NCBI GenBank assembly: GCA_030704615.1 | Contig: CM060733.1 | Coordinates: 2,606,001-2,670,000 of the forward strand | DNA length: 64,000 nt | Source: Takakia lepidozioides | Lineage: Eukaryota; Streptophyta; Takakiopsida; Takakiales; Takakiaceae | Direction: 5' to 3' | Shown here: in pieces, positions 23,801 through 41,929 of the stretch | How positions within the stretch are numbered: position 1 is the stretch's first letter | Layout: every line of letters begins with the position of its first letter | Notes under the pieces: model-generated | The model's input: the letters and a program-made list of their open reading frames with translations, nothing else | The model's database searches: none | What the model was told of the DNA's origin: nothing | Translations under genes and position numbers: made by a program

Positions 23801-24574
23801 CCTTGGCCCCCCCTTTTACTTCAAAAAAAGCAGTAGGCTCTGTAAATTCACTGGATGCTAAAGAAACTTCAAGAAAAGTAAAAGTAAAAAGTAAAGTTTG
23901 TGTAACCGTCCAGTGAAAGAAAGAAAAAGAATCAGAACTGCTGAAAACTCTGGCCTATCATTATTATCACAACCTTGTAGAGAAATGAAAAAACAATTGC
24001 TTTTTGGTTTAACAACAGGCCTGAGGGGACAGAGGCCAATGGGTTTGTGTTACACTGGGTTAAGATTACAAGGAGAGGAAGGGCCGGCAAAGGAGAGCCA
24101 CCCAGTAAGTAGCCTACAGAGGTGAGGTCGCTCGCAAAGCTGCGGCCTGCGTGCACCCGCCCCTGCCCACCACACCTGCCCGCCTTATCCATCCCTCTTT
24201 TGTCCACAGCTTTCGTCATCAGTCTTTGCATCCGAGGAAATGGAGTTGCAGATCCAATTCCATTTTCAGTTACCAGCTGCCGTGTCAGCAGATAGTTGGA
24301 TTCTCGGGAGTGGGTGGCCACGCTCGGTTGGTCACCCGATTTATAGCCTGCCAGATTGGAAGCTCAGCTGGCGGGGCGAGGATTATCTCGCAAACTACAC
24401 AATGCGAGTTGGGTTTACGATTGAGCTTTGTGGGGATGTAAAAAAGTCAAGCGAGCAAATTGCTACGGTGTAAGCTTGGCACAAAAAGTGCTGGCACACC
24501 CATCTCCATTCTCTTCTCCTTTGGGTGGCTGTCTTTGTTTTTCGAGCGTTTCTGTCTGTGAGCAGTTTGTAGCC
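23801..24574 (+). promoter_or_regulatory. 5' flank and promoter region of the FNR gene
   Basis: The stretch between the LINE and the reductase start codon holds no other gene. The 24,500–24,574 part is pyrimidine-rich (CATCTCCATTCTCTTCTCC), as is usual for highly expressed plant 5' UTRs. A GATTATC (I-box-like, light-responsive class) lies at about 24,382. These assignments are by motif only. Confidence 0.35.
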
Positions 24575-29946
<5,372 letters not shown>

Positions 29947-31318
29947 AAACCCCTGCTTGCCATGATCACATTGTTAGTTACAGGGAGAGGCAATATTGTC
30001 AAGATAGCCATGCCACCAATGCAGTTGTAAATTATACAGATTTAGGCCAATATTCGTTTTGGTGATTCTTTTGTTGGATAGGGAGTATTCCAGTGGTCAA
30101 CTCTGCCCAAAAGAAAATTTGTTGACAAGTCAATTCGTGTGGAGTTCATTGTGGACCCTGCAACCAATCGAAACATAATCAGACTGGCCATGTCCTGACG
30201 TCCTGACCAACATTAAATTGAAGGAGCAGGGTGCAGTAGTAGTACAAGTAGATGACTATCTCCTACAAAGCAGCAACCCCACTTCCTAATTTGCCCAGTG
30301 ACTTCAAAACCGCTCTGCAACTTAAGTTTTTGAGCACACTTCGCAGTAAATCATCCACTAGGTTATGACAGGTGACGTTGCCTACACGACGAGTTCGATC
30401 TCCAGTAACCTCTGGAGGCTACTTTGAGAAGCATTGACAGTAGCTTTGCCCCCTTATTTCCTATTCAACTGTACTGGAATCGACTGGGGTGTGCAATTTA
30501 GCAGGAATGAATATGCTTCGGAGACAATATCCAGACGTCCTGGGTTTTGAGACAAGCAGAGTACAAGAAGAAAGTGCGGGCCCAACAAGCAGCCTGAAAC
30601 TAGGATTCAAATTAGAGAGATTAGCTAAGGTGGAGAGCCTCATGTATATTTGCAGCCAGGCATCTCTGCTCTGAAATTGGCAGTCTCTATATAGGCAGTA
30701 GAAGCAGTCCTACAATTTCTGGTGGAGAGGACGTTGACCAGCAGGAGGTATCCCTTTTGCCAGTCTCTAGCTCAGGATGTTCTAGCCCATCATTCTGAAC
30801 CTTCCCGAATCTGCTAGAACACGAGATGGAGAAGTGCAAACTGTAAGGGGCGTCTGTGCTTTTCAGGTCGATGTTGAACCCAAACAAAGATTGTCACTCG
30901 TTCAAAGTGTCAAAGAATGTGGCACTGATATTTGCAAAAGAGGATCCTTCATAACAATAAGAACCCATGCTACTGAATCCCAACACCGTAGCACAGAGGA
31001 CCTTACTTCCCGCAGCCAGTCACTCAGACAAACAGCTTCTCAAAGGGTCTATGGACTTGGGTCACACTTGAGAAAGGAAGTAGGTAGGCTTCCGAGTCAT
31101 ATGGGAAAATTGTAACAGCCCTTCAGCAAGAGTATTTACAGGAAGATACGTATTGTATAGTGAATCAAACTCGTGTACGTTGTCTCTGTGTGAGGCCAGC
31201 CCTGCAGTTTGAGGCTGTGCAACGTGTGCACTGGTGTTTCATTACAGAGTTCTCTCGTACTCTCCTGGACTGGTCGTCAGTTCTTAGACAGGGCAGGAGT
31301 CAAAGAAGAGGGGGCATA
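29947..31318. other. Intergenic between FNR and glyoxalase II
   Basis: FNR 3' UTR and glyoxalase II promoter. A block of about 55 bases at 30,448–30,502 (containing CTTATTTCCTATTC, then TGGAATCGACTGGGGT in diverged form) is repeated at about 32,990–33,045 in a glyoxalase II intron, roughly 88% alike. No other gene was recognised. Confidence 0.5.
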
Positions 31319-34300
31319 ATGCGTATCGTGCCAGTGCCTTGCCTAGGAGACAACTATGCGTATCTGTAAGTTTTCTTCCCTGTGCATGCCCATGCTTCTT
31401 CTCTCGCTACACCACCTTCCTGACGCGAGCAGGATCAGGAGGGCCGTAGTGTTCACAGATATGTCAAAAATTGATTCTATGGTCGAAAGTGGACACTGTT
31501 GGGGTTGTGGTTGAAGGTCAAAGTGTTGATTTTCACCACTTCAGAGACAGCCTCACATGAGGTCCAAAAAACTGATTTTCATCTTGTTCTAGAACGTCTT
31601 TGGGCCAATTCAGTCCCCGATTGGGCGCTCTTGACATGGATTGTCTTTCCGCCAGGTTGATTGATGAAGTTACTCGAGCTGCGGCAGCCGTTGATCCAGT
31701 ATGGCCAGAGCAGGTTTTGCAGGCTGCCCAGCTTGAAAATGCTCGGGTGGTCATGGTTCTCACCACTCACCATCACTGGTATGCTTTGTGTATGCTCCTG
31801 ATAATGATCTGTGACAAACGGAGGACTAAACTTACATTTCTTCCTGCTTGGGACGATCTCCCTTGTCCCTTTCTACACTACTTTATACCGGTGCAAGCAT
31901 AGCCACAAGTGTCACTCGACTTACATGACTAATCCACATCATTTTTTCAAGTATGGTTTGTAAATAAGACTAGGAATTAACTCCTAAATTCTTCTAAGGG
32001 ATGTCTTCAGATGTGCATTAGAACCATATTATTTCGGGCTTAATATCTGCAGAAGGATTAGAATTGCAATTGACACACGACTCAACGTAAGTTTTGGGTA
32101 GCATTGACAGGAGGGTTTCATCAAAGGCAGTCACAATGTGTATCCAGGTCTTTCGGCCTTGGTCACGGGCCATGGGGATCAGACTTGACACTTGTCTTGA
32201 ATGATAACTTGGACAGGGATCATGCAGGAGGTAATAATGGAATGAAGAAGATGCTACCAGATGTGGAAATCTATGGCGGAGTGCAGGACAAAGTGGAGGG
32301 GTGCACAAATCCAGTTCAAGATGGGGACAAGTTCTCACTGAGTGACTCTATTCACATCAAAGCTCTTCACACGCCTTGGTGGGAGAACCTCTCTTTTTTC
32401 TCATGGAGGCATCACTTTCTCTCTCAGATTTATTCTTTTGTGTCTTTGTGAGTTCTCACAATTAAGATTTTGGGGAAAACATGAATTGCAGCATAGTTTT
32501 CAGATGAGATCTGATGAAATGCTTAGACTCCAAATAGGTTCAGGGGTAAGGAAATGGTGATATCAGAAGTAGTTGTACCCTGGGCAGAGTTCATGGACTG
32601 CCGCAATAAGATGAATACCAACCACTGCTGAATGGTCCTCATGTGGTCAGAGTTTGAAAGGAGCTTATAGCCTCCACACAAGTGCGGGCTATTTCTGCAC
32701 TCTGTGTGTATTGCTAGACCGAAATCCTAGAGATTTTGTCCCTGTTAGCGCTTTCACAGACTCCTTTCTGCTCTTATATTTGTGCCGGTTTGCCCTGTCT
32801 AATACATCACATTTGCCAAACGTCGTTGGATGCATGGTGGCAGTCACACAAAGGGGCATATCAGCTACTTTGTGACAAGCTCTTACAGCCAAGACACTGC
32901 TGTTTTCACTGGTGATACTCTGGTGTGTTCTTAACCCATGCATTCAGAGCATTCTAGTAAACTGTGTAAATCATGTGTTGGAGGTATCTGCCTTCTTATT
33001 TCCTATTCCACTGCACCGGAATCGGCTGGGGTATGCAACTTAGCATCCGTCAGGCAGATGTGTAGTTGTTGATGCTTGCCTGTGATGGTTGGATGTGATA
33101 TACCTTCCTGGGGATATGCCCGAAGGGCTCATAACCTTCCTGAGGCCAATCCTAGTTTTTTACTTGCCAGGGCGTGAAAGTGAGCCTGATTTTTTTGTAG
33201 TGCCTCTCCTTGATCAACAAAGGTTGCTTGAGTGTTGTTGGTGTATGGGCAGAGAGGGTAGTGCACGCACATGTGCATCCCACAGTTTTGTGACCCTGGA
33301 ATTGTGGGAGGTTTTGCTACTTTGCAAAGGGGAGTCATGGACATGCAGTTTGGCTGCTCGGCTGCATTGAGACAGAAACATGGCCAGAAAACATAGGAGT
33401 TGGCAAAACTGCTTTGTCTCGCAATAGAAAGGAGGCATGCAGTGGGAGGGGAAAATGTGAGAGGGTATGCCACACATGTGCCTGGTCTAAGAGAGATAGC
33501 TGGGGTTCCTCCCTTTTCCTTGCCCAAAATGTAAGAAGAAACAAAAGTGAGGGAGTAATATGTATGCAGCAATCTCTGTAATTTGCCCATGGACATCTGA
33601 GCTGTGCTTGTTCTGGAGAGCATGGTTGTTGTCTTCCCAAGCACAAGTGTATGTGATATTTGTTCCTGTGTCCACAGTTTATAGGTGGCTGTGGCAAATT
33701 TTTTGAAGGCACGGCGGATGAGATGTACAAGTCCCTCTGTAAAAGTCTTGCTTCATTGCCACCTGATACCCTTGTCTACTGTGGGCATGAGGTATGATTT
33801 TCTCATCAATATATGAATTGAGACGTTTGTTTTGTTTTGCTTTGCTTTGTTTGTAGCGTCATTGAGATCTCCCAAACCGCGGGGCCCCAGCCCTGGTGCT
33901 TGGTGCCGGTGGAAAGCCCTCGCTGAGGAGGGGTGCACCGGCTTGGTCTCATGATTTTTGACCAGGGGTGTGGAAGATGTGGAATTTCAAGTGCTTTGGG
34001 TCGCTGGAAATTCGGAAAAAATAGCAAAGTGGGCTTTCCTGGAGCAGTGATTGGCCTTTCACGTGGCAGATTTGGAATTTCAAGTACTTTTGGTCGCTGG
34101 AAATTCGCGAAAAATAGCAAAGTGGGCTTTCCTGGAGCAATGATTGGCCCTTCACGTGGCAGATTTGGAATTTCAAGTACTTTTGGTCGCTGGAAATTCG
34201 CGAAAAATGGCAAAGTGGATATATCAATATATGAAGCCTCAACAGGGAGATTGCAAAAATAGCAAAGTGGGCCTCTACATGGGAGAAGCACTTGGATACA

Positions 34301-35069
34301 TAGGAGATTGCACTTGGGCCTAGATGATACTGGACACTTGGGCCAACGGCACAGGCTACCCTAGTATCATTAAAGTTCACAAAGGCTTCAGGAACTTCTG
34401 TTTGAGAACCAGTTTGTCAATGTTTCAAATCTTGAGTTTCTACATAAACAAATGATTGCTTGGATTTATCAGAGCCATGTCACTACACCATTAGCTCACT
34501 GTAGTAACATAGGGAAAAGCTGAGCACACTTCCTTCTTTTTGCAGTATACCCAGAAGAATTTGGAGTTTGCACTAACTGTAGAGCCAGAGAATGAGGCCC
34601 TGGCCAAGAAGATGGTGTCTGTGCTACAGCAACGCAAGGCGAAGGAAGCTACTGTGCCCTCTACGATTGGAGACGAGCTTGAGTTCAATCCCTTCATGCG
34701 TGTGGAGACGAGGGAACTGCAGGTCTCACTCTTCTTCGCTCTCTCTCTCTGTCTCAATTTCTTTCATTTTTTCTGCTTCCGCCAAGGACATACTACGACA
34801 TACTCATAAGTGCATCCATCCCTCTTAGGTGCCAAGTGTTGGCCCTTGCTTTTGGAACATCAGAAATCTTGTTAGTAGACTGCCGTTAAGGATGAAGTCA
34901 ATGGTGGGGAAGCCTAATACCTTTCAAGCTGTAGTGAATAGTTGGTATATTATTCAGGATCTTGCGTTGTGTGCTTTTACAGCTTGCCACTGGCAAGGAG
35001 TCACCAGTTGAAGTGATGGCAGAAGTGCGGCGAATGAAGGACAACTTCAAGGGACTTCCAAAGATTTGA
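31319..35069 (+). CDS. Glyoxalase II (hydroxyacylglutathione hydrolase), cytosolic type, 7 exons
   Basis: Hydrolyses S-D-lactoylglutathione to D-lactate and glutathione, the second step of methylglyoxal detoxification. Exons are 31319–31365, 31656–31778, 32217–32378, 32844–32922, 33678–33791, 34546–34722 and 34983–35069. All phases agree and the product is 262 residues, close to the usual 258. Metallo-β-lactamase motifs are complete: THHHWDH, HTPCHTKGH, GDTLF and [15 protein letters not shown] and [11 protein letters not shown] are family landmarks. The ATG at 31,319 gives [16 protein letters not shown], which aligns directly with cytosolic plant enzymes. No in-frame upstream ATG was found, so no transit peptide is predicted. 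The intron after CGHE holds a 93-bp minisatellite. The gene is intact. Confidence 0.95.
33970..34225. repeat. 93-bp minisatellite in a glyoxalase II intron
   Basis: About 2.7 copies of a 93-base unit. The anchor GGAATTTCAAGT starts at 33,981, 34,074 and 34,167. Copies differ by a few bases; the second and third are closest. It lies within the intron 33,792–34,545. The 93-base period is a multiple of three, so open frames run through it on both strands. These are a by-product of the period, not evidence of a protein. Confidence 0.9.
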
Positions 35070-35339
35070 GGATCTTTCCTGTCTCATTGTTATGGTTGTC
35101 GATGGCAGTGTCTTGCCAGGATATTTTGAAAGCTGAGTGGCTTAGTTCTCGTGTACATGGAGTCTAGCCTCCCTTGCACACAACCTCTTCCATTCCACCA
35201 GTCCCATTTCCCCGTCCTTCCTGCTGCTCTCCACAAATGGTTAGGCACATGTAGCTCTTACAGTGCCATGAGCCTGAGATCCTGGAATTTAGTCTCATTG
35301 TGTTGCTAGTTTGATCTCTATATTGTCTGTGTTCCACCC

Positions 35340-35420
35340 GAGCTGGGCAGGCGTGGGGCCTATGGCCACAAGACTACTGCAAACAACGTCTTATGAGTAC
35401 ATTCTGTCTTTTCTATGGCT
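35340..35420 (+). mobile_element. LINE 3'-tail fragment
   Basis: A short copy of the LINE tail also seen at about 29,725–29,775: GGCCTATGGCCACAAG, then CTACTGCAAACAACG and GAGTACATTCTGTC. It lies about 270 bases beyond the glyoxalase II stop. No zinc-domain coding sequence remains. Confidence 0.55.
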
Positions 35421-38400
35421 CTGGCCCTTTCTCATAACCCTGTGAAGTAAAAGTACTCTTTTGTCTGTCCACCTCCTTAATGTAAGACACAAGTCATATG
35501 TTTGTAGATGAAAGTGTAAGGTTGCAGCTCCACAGAGTCCTTCAGTCCAATGTCAAGCACAATGCACAGATTCAGCCCTGGTTGTTCTTCTGGATAGAAG
35601 AGGGGTTTCCTTGTGGAAAAGAAGGCATACAGAGCGGGTAAGAAAAATAAATTATGCTGTTTTGTAAGGCTAGCCTGTGCGTAAATTGTCAATCAACCGA
35701 GATGCAAGTTAGCACTGAATGAAGAACCGAGGCCAGCTCGGTCGCTGGGTTGCACCTAGCATGGGTTGTTGCTACCGTACATGCCAAGGATTTTGGAGGG
35801 GCAGATCATTCCAGAGGATTGAAAAGCAGAATCGCTCCACGGTACTGGGCGCATTATGCTTTTGCACAGTGGCCTGTTTGACTTTTGTACAACCCTATTA
35901 TGGTCTGCAGCCAATCAGAGGCTGCAGAGGCCCTACAGCATGCCCCCAAAACTACACTGGTCTCGCCTGTTCCAGGGTAAGAAAAGGTGGCAAAGTGCAG
36001 AGATTAGTGTGTACTCCCCTCGCAATCACTACAAATGTCCAAAGCATCTGAAAAATTAGGAGAAGGCGCCAACACTATGAGGTATGTTCGTATGTTCCTA
36101 TGGAATTTGGACTCCATTGGCTCAGCCATTTAGGAGTTTTGATAAGATTTGTGAGGTTTCCTTTTCCCATTTCGCATGGGTTGCTGAAACTATTCATGCT
36201 CACTTAAACGTTATAAGATTCCACTTGATGAAAATTTGAGGTGGAGCCTTGGAGGTAAGGGATGCAGTTAGGAACATGACTGAACGGTCAAGCTGTGTGG
36301 ATCTTAGCACAATATTAGTTATGAATAAAAAAAGTTTCCAGAGGTGCAGATTTTGCAGACAAGGGTGAAAAAGCTGTAGGCCTGTAGATATTTGTGGGGC
36401 ATTCCACATCACGTCGATCATGCGAGATCTTTGCGCTCTTGTAGATCAGTTGCTAGACTAACAATTTTTCTGGGCAACTGGAAATGTCCAAGCACAGCTT
36501 TTCTGAGGGGGGCAGAAGTGATTTTTTAGTGGCAAATTGCAGCTTGCAACCTGCCCAATGCATGGAGTTTTGATGCAAAGTTCCATGACTCAACATATCC
36601 GGACTTCATCAGCTTTTTGTACAGCCAACAGTACGAATGACCTTGATACAGCGGAGAGGACAACAAGAGTCAGTGTAGTCTTACACTCGTCCATGGCTGC
36701 TGGTTTATAAGTACATCAGCGCAGACAAACTCAGACCAGTTTCTGGTGATTTAGAAACTGCTAATAAGCAGACGCCCACTGCCACCAGAGACCATAAGGC
36801 TGCTCTGGCGCTCCGAGAATTGCACAAACACAGCTGAAGGCTGAAATTCGAACCAGACTCTTATCTTCATTCTCTTTTCTCTTTTAGCCCGCCTCCGAAA
36901 GGGTCAGTACCCGCAAGGAAGAAGAGGCCCTTATTTACCCTGGCGTCATCTCTCTCTCATTCTCTTTTCGCCGGTCAGAAAGGTACTTACCTCCACAATC
37001 TTCTGTCGAATTATTTTTTGAAAACTCTCAGAACTGACAAGGAGAACTGAGACGGAGCACAGATGACTTTGTCATTACCATAGGGCTCCCGATTTTGCTA
37101 AAATGTTTCTTAGTTTAGTGAGCCTCAAGTCTCAGTCTGTGAAGAGATCAGAATTGAATGGATTTGAAGTGGCGAAGGAAGATGGATGACCCCAGCTGAG
37201 GGAGTCATGAAAAACTAGCTTGAAGGCTGCCTGCATACTAGATTAAATACCCACGTCCTAAAGTTACATGCAAGATATATTTATATTTGCAGCATCGTGC
37301 TCTCTTACAATGAACGACACCACGTGTTAGAACATGGCCGCTTGCGGACAGGTCAAGCCTGATGATACAGATCTCACAATGTCAAGTCGTGTCAGTTCAG
37401 CCTGTCCAAACACCTATGTCGCCTCCACCTACTTCGCCCCCTCACGATCGAGGGTCTTCCAATCGTCACCATCTCTCTCCCTCTCTCTTTCTCTTTCTCT
37501 TCCTCCACACAGAAACCATCAAGGCAGCTCCTGCACCATCACATGCTGCACGAGCAAACTGTTACATTGCATCACAGCTCCCACCCACCCTCTTGTTAGA
37601 ATTGAAAATCAGATTGAATTAATTCAACTGACAAATCATGTACATATTAAAAAAAGAAAAGAAAAACGAAATCATAGGGGGAGCACGTGTGTGGCCACAT
37701 GGGAACCACATGGCCACACACGACGGTAGCCGCGCAGAGCACGCCGATTGCTGTGCTGGCCCTGACGCATGCAATGGACGCAGAGTGGATGGACGAATAG
37801 AGGCTTCCAACGTACCGTCCGGAATTCCGGCGTGGCCGAGTCATCATCCAGAAAAACGGACGAACGATGCTGGACAGCGTCCGGAAACAACGTACGTCTG
37901 TGACGACGGCCGTCAGCCATATGCGACAGAACGCCAACGTCTGTTCAGAGCATAGGGAAGTTTTTCCACACGTGCCAGACGACCACTTAGTCCGTGGCAA
38001 AACTAGATGCATGCACTGCCGAGTATGTACATACATGCAATCGCCGACCGCGGCTATAAACTCTCCACGTGTGTGGGTACGGACGGAGCGATCTCCGTAC
38101 GGCGACAAACGGAAATATTTAGTGATAAATGCCGAAAATCACGTCCGTAAAGGCCCTCCACTTATAATACGCGGCTACAAGCGTTATCCAAATATTTTCA
38201 TCCATCTGCTCGGCTTCTTATGGATGATAACGCGTATTTTCTTGGTGGAAAATCGTTTAATCGTTTATGCTCCCTGGTTTCCTATTATATTAATAATTAA
38301 ACAATGTTCTCCAAAAACAAGTGAAATAAATACAATATACAATAATATATGGGATGGCTTTTTGACTTCTGGAGTTTGGCTACATGGATCATGTCCTCTA

Positions 38401-40030
38401 TTGGAATTCACGTTGTTGGACCCGAAATGCATGTGTCTAGACCTATTTTCAACCCGTGCATGCACTCCAGGGTGCATGGCAGAGCAAATCTAGATACATG
38501 AGCTGAGGCTGCAATGCGCAGTTTGGAGTATGACGTACACTCACAGGCACCCACATTCTCTATATATTTATGCACCTGAATTGCGTGTTTCACTTTAGTC
38601 AGGCTTGTACTAATTTGCAGAGGGAAGATCTTGGGACGACAAACTTGTACACCCCCAGTCCTCAAGGAATCCATGATGCACCAGGCTCAACTGCAGGCCA
38701 TCCCTGCCTTTTCACCAAGGCCTGGCTGTATATTCTCATGTTTCTGGCCCACAAACGGAGATGGATGACCTCTTTGTTAGTCAGGAAATCTTACATCTAT
38801 TCGGATGAGTATATTTTAAGATCCGAATTGATCACCACGAGATTGATGAAAGCACAAATGAATTTAATCTGGTGGTGAAAGAATGATGATGGATGAAAGT
38901 TGCGGCGTAGGTCTGCATGCAAATATCTTTTGACCCCATTGAATTGGCTGAAGCGTTGTGATTGACTCAAAAGAGGTGAGAGCCAATAGCGTATTAGATA
39001 AGAAATGAGAAGGTTGCAATGTGATTGGTGGAGTGAGAGAAGGGAATCCTTTGGAGATGTTTGCACCATTCATGTGAGCGGGCATTCATCGTCCATGAAT
39101 CATTTGTGTACTCCAGATTAGACGACACCCAACCTACCATCCCAAAATATCAACAGCATTGAGCTGCGAGCCGCATCTCCATTGGTCCCTGGCCAACAGG
39201 ATTATCCACTGTAATGCCACCCACTCCTTAATCCAACAAAATGCGTTGTATTTTGTTTTTAGAAAATACAAAATTTTAAAATGTACAGAAATAGGCGAAA
39301 CTGGAAATAGGAAAAGTGGGGCCCGAACTCGGCGATTCACGTGGTAGGGTCGGGGCGTGCCGCGTGCCACCAGCCGGTGCTGCAAACTTGTCTGTGCCAC
39401 TTGTAGTATCCTCTTCCTCCCATGATCTTCCGCCACGCGTCCAAATTCAAATCTCACCGCGATCTTATTGGGCCAAAAGTACGCGCTAAATCCTGACGGG
39501 GATGCGATCGGATATGCTTTGCCCAATTGGCTGCGTTCTCGCTCTGCGCTGCTGTCGTGGATGAAGCATCGATTCATCCGTCCGAAAAGGCCAAACTTCG
39601 GCGATACAGTGTTTGACAAAATGGCGAGGGAGGAAGGTGGTAACAAATGCGCTGATGCGAGAGAGTGGAGAGAGGCATAAAATATTACAAAGGCACGTGC
39701 AACTTCACGTGTAAATCACGTGTATAATGGTATTTGTGGCGAAACCTGGGGGCCAATAGAAGGTGCGGGGCAGAGGTCGTTGGCGACGTAGACTAGTGTT
39801 TTTTTGTCTGTCTGTTGAGGTCTCTGTATGTGTCCTGTCTACATATGTATGTATCTGCCGCTGTTAGCAAAGGCGGATCAGGTCGGTTTCCTGGTCGTCT
39901 TCTGCTCCGGTCATGCTACTTAGAGGCAAGTGAGGCTTCAATGTGGCATTCACGATGCAGGGCCTCTTCTGCTAGAACATTGCAAATGCGGCCGTGTACC
40001 TAATATGCACAATTGTATTCAGATGGTGGA
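35421..40030. other. No gene recognised; short palindromes
   Basis: About 4.6 kb without a recognisable exon. Notable structure: a CT-rich run at about 37,470–37,505; an imperfect inverted repeat around 37,684–37,722 (CGTGTGTGGCCA near one end, TGGCCACACACG near the other); and a CGGAC/GTCCG-rich, higher-GC block at about 37,780–38,120 containing the inverted pair GTACGGACGGAG and CTCCGTAC. That block could be a small transposon, but I found no paired termini or target duplication. The 39.1–39.7 kb stretch has open frames on both strands without recognised domains. Confidence 0.35.
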
Positions 40031-40453
40031 TCATACTTGAAGACTTCGATAGAGTTCCCGTAATGGTCTGAGCACTTGATTCATTGCTTGATTACCTAGC
40101 TTGGAGTTCAAGACACTTTCTTTCCTGCGTTTTGAGGGCAGCCCTGGGTGGAGGCGCCCTCCGGATGGATGTTTGGAGTCCACACGCCATACTCGGTTTG
40201 TAGTGTGATCTTTGTTTTTCAATGTTTGGTCGTTCGTAGGACCAGCATTTCCCACTTCCTCAATGCTGATCTGCACTAGCTTTTTCAGCTGATGGCCTCC
40301 ATATTGCTTCCCTGCGATCGCACGCTCTCCCTTTCGTGGAGCAGGTACATCACTTACTGGTCCTCCTTCAGCTCCTTGCATTATGTAGAATTTCCGATGA
40401 GCAGCTTGATTTTGATGATTCATTCCCTTCTTTCGGATACCCTGTGTGCACAA
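40031..40453 (-). CDS. Unrecognised open frame, 140 codons
   Basis: A minus-strand frame of 140 codons with a hydrophilic, charged composition (for example GQITEIG-free, K/R/Q-rich stretches such as LKKLVQISIEEVGNAG) rather than the leucine- or serine-heavy look of chance frames here. I recognise no domain and could not pair it with splice sites, so it may be a chance frame or one exon of an unknown gene. Confidence 0.2.
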   Translation of the reverse strand: MCTQGIRKKGMNHQNQAAHRKFYIMQGAEGGPVSDVPAPRKGERAIAGKQYGGHQLKKLVQISIEEVGNAGPTNDQTLKNKDHTTNRVWRVDSKHPSGGRLHPGLPSKRRKESVLNSKLGNQAMNQVLRPLRELYRSLQV

Positions 40454-41929
40454 ATGCTGTTGTGCTCCTCAGCGTTTGGTTTTCAAATCGTCGTCCTGCA
40501 ATTTGAAGACGATTATGTTGTATCGTGCCTTTATTGCTCCATTTTCATCTCACGCACTAGTGTCGTCATCCTGCTTCTCATTTCTGTTCTGCCATCACTA
40601 CTGATAAAATCACCGTCTCTCTCCTCGTAAACTCACACTCTCTCTCTGTTTTTCTCCTTGGCTGTCTCCTTAGGGTCTTGTCTGTACTTTAAAGCGCCCT
40701 CTCTCTGTCGTCCAACATTAAGATTACGCTTGAATTACGTACAATGGATATCCCTGCTCTTGGCACACACCTGACTAAGTTATTCCTGCTTTTTATTTCC
40801 CTTCTTACTCAAATTTTTAAATCCTGCACTCAACCTTGGAGACCACTTCAAACTTATAGGGATAATAATCATTCAATCTCCTCAATGTACAATACTTCCA
40901 ATGGTCCCACATTTGATAGAATCTCACTCACATCTATTCGTATGGTGTCTTTGCATGCAGAAACTTTAGTTGGAGAAGGATTCGGTGTAAGTAAAACCCT
41001 GGAATGAGGCACGAGGAGCACGAGCACATTCCCAACATGTGCTCGGTGTGAGCTTTTGAATTTGACAAATTCGCAAAACCTGAAGGCTGTTGTCAACAGA
41101 GCACCTGCGCGTTGTGTCTTCTGTAAGTCTGTGGCATTCTTGCAATCTCAAGTTGCAATGAAGAAACCTCGGCACCCCTGACGAGTCCAAAATTCTATTA
41201 TCATTTATTAAGTTCTCAACGTCCTTGTCTCATCACACCAAGGTCAGGTGGCCCGAGTTCATATATAATGTATGAGCAGCAGCCAGCTGCAGCAATCAAG
41301 GAATGCAGGCCAGAAGAGTGCCACACACAGGATCCGCCGCTCCAAAAATACACGACGGGACTGCTTCTCATAAGGTCTGCCAAGTAGTAGCATGGACAGG
41401 CGTGTCTTCATTCCGCTTCCCCACGAAGTTCTGGCAAAGGTACCAGCACATGTTTGAGAGCAATGTTGTCTCCTGTGATCTGGAATTGGCATTCATGTTG
41501 CTCATCATGTCCACAAGCACATGAAAGACTTACTGGAAAGTCCTAGGTTGGATCTTAGTTCCACGATCCGAGTTACTCTTTCATCTCTATAAGGCTGAAT
41601 AAAGGAGATACCAAAATTCACCACAGTATGAATCTCAAGTAGGGAAACAGGGTGTACATGGTAGATGTAACGCCCTTCCGCTTGCACTAGATACCCCGTC
41701 ATTGACAGAAACTCGCTTTAATTCATATTCCTTTGGTGTTAGAAGTGATGTAATACTCAACCGTATGTCTGTTGATCTGATAGCGACAATACCTAGTGTA
41801 GGGAGGCATATTTGTACGTAAGGAATGGCTTGAGCTCCTACCAATTAGAAGGAGTGGGCCACACCACGGTGTGACAGCGAATGGTTGATCAGCTCGTTAG
41901 TTCTGCCTGGCTGCCTATCATCTGTGCAG
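40454..41929. other. Upstream of the F-box gene; first exon not located
   Basis: The F-box/YccV gene needs a 5' exon, ending in phase 0, that encodes the first half of the F-box. It should lie here or further upstream on the plus strand. I searched for a typical F-box start next to a donor and found no convincing candidate. Confidence 0.4.

Noticed and set aside
17020-23850. Target-site duplication of the LINE
   Set aside because: Short similar words exist near the A-tract and the 5' end, but none is long or exact enough to claim.
33949-34380. Repetitive open frames on both strands in the glyoxalase II intron
   Set aside because: They are a consequence of the 93-base tandem period within an intron. 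They have no homology and no splice support.
37479-37505. CT-rich microsatellite
   Set aside because: Ordinary low-complexity sequence; noted only as part of the gene-free stretch.
39134-39646. A 170-codon minus-strand frame
   Set aside because: Mixed composition with a serine- and proline-rich start and no recognisable domain. An opposite-strand frame overlaps it. Likely chance.
39614-41900. Candidates for the missing first exon of the F-box gene
   Set aside because: Several ATGs were examined. None leads into a leucine-proline F-box start with a phase-0 donor.
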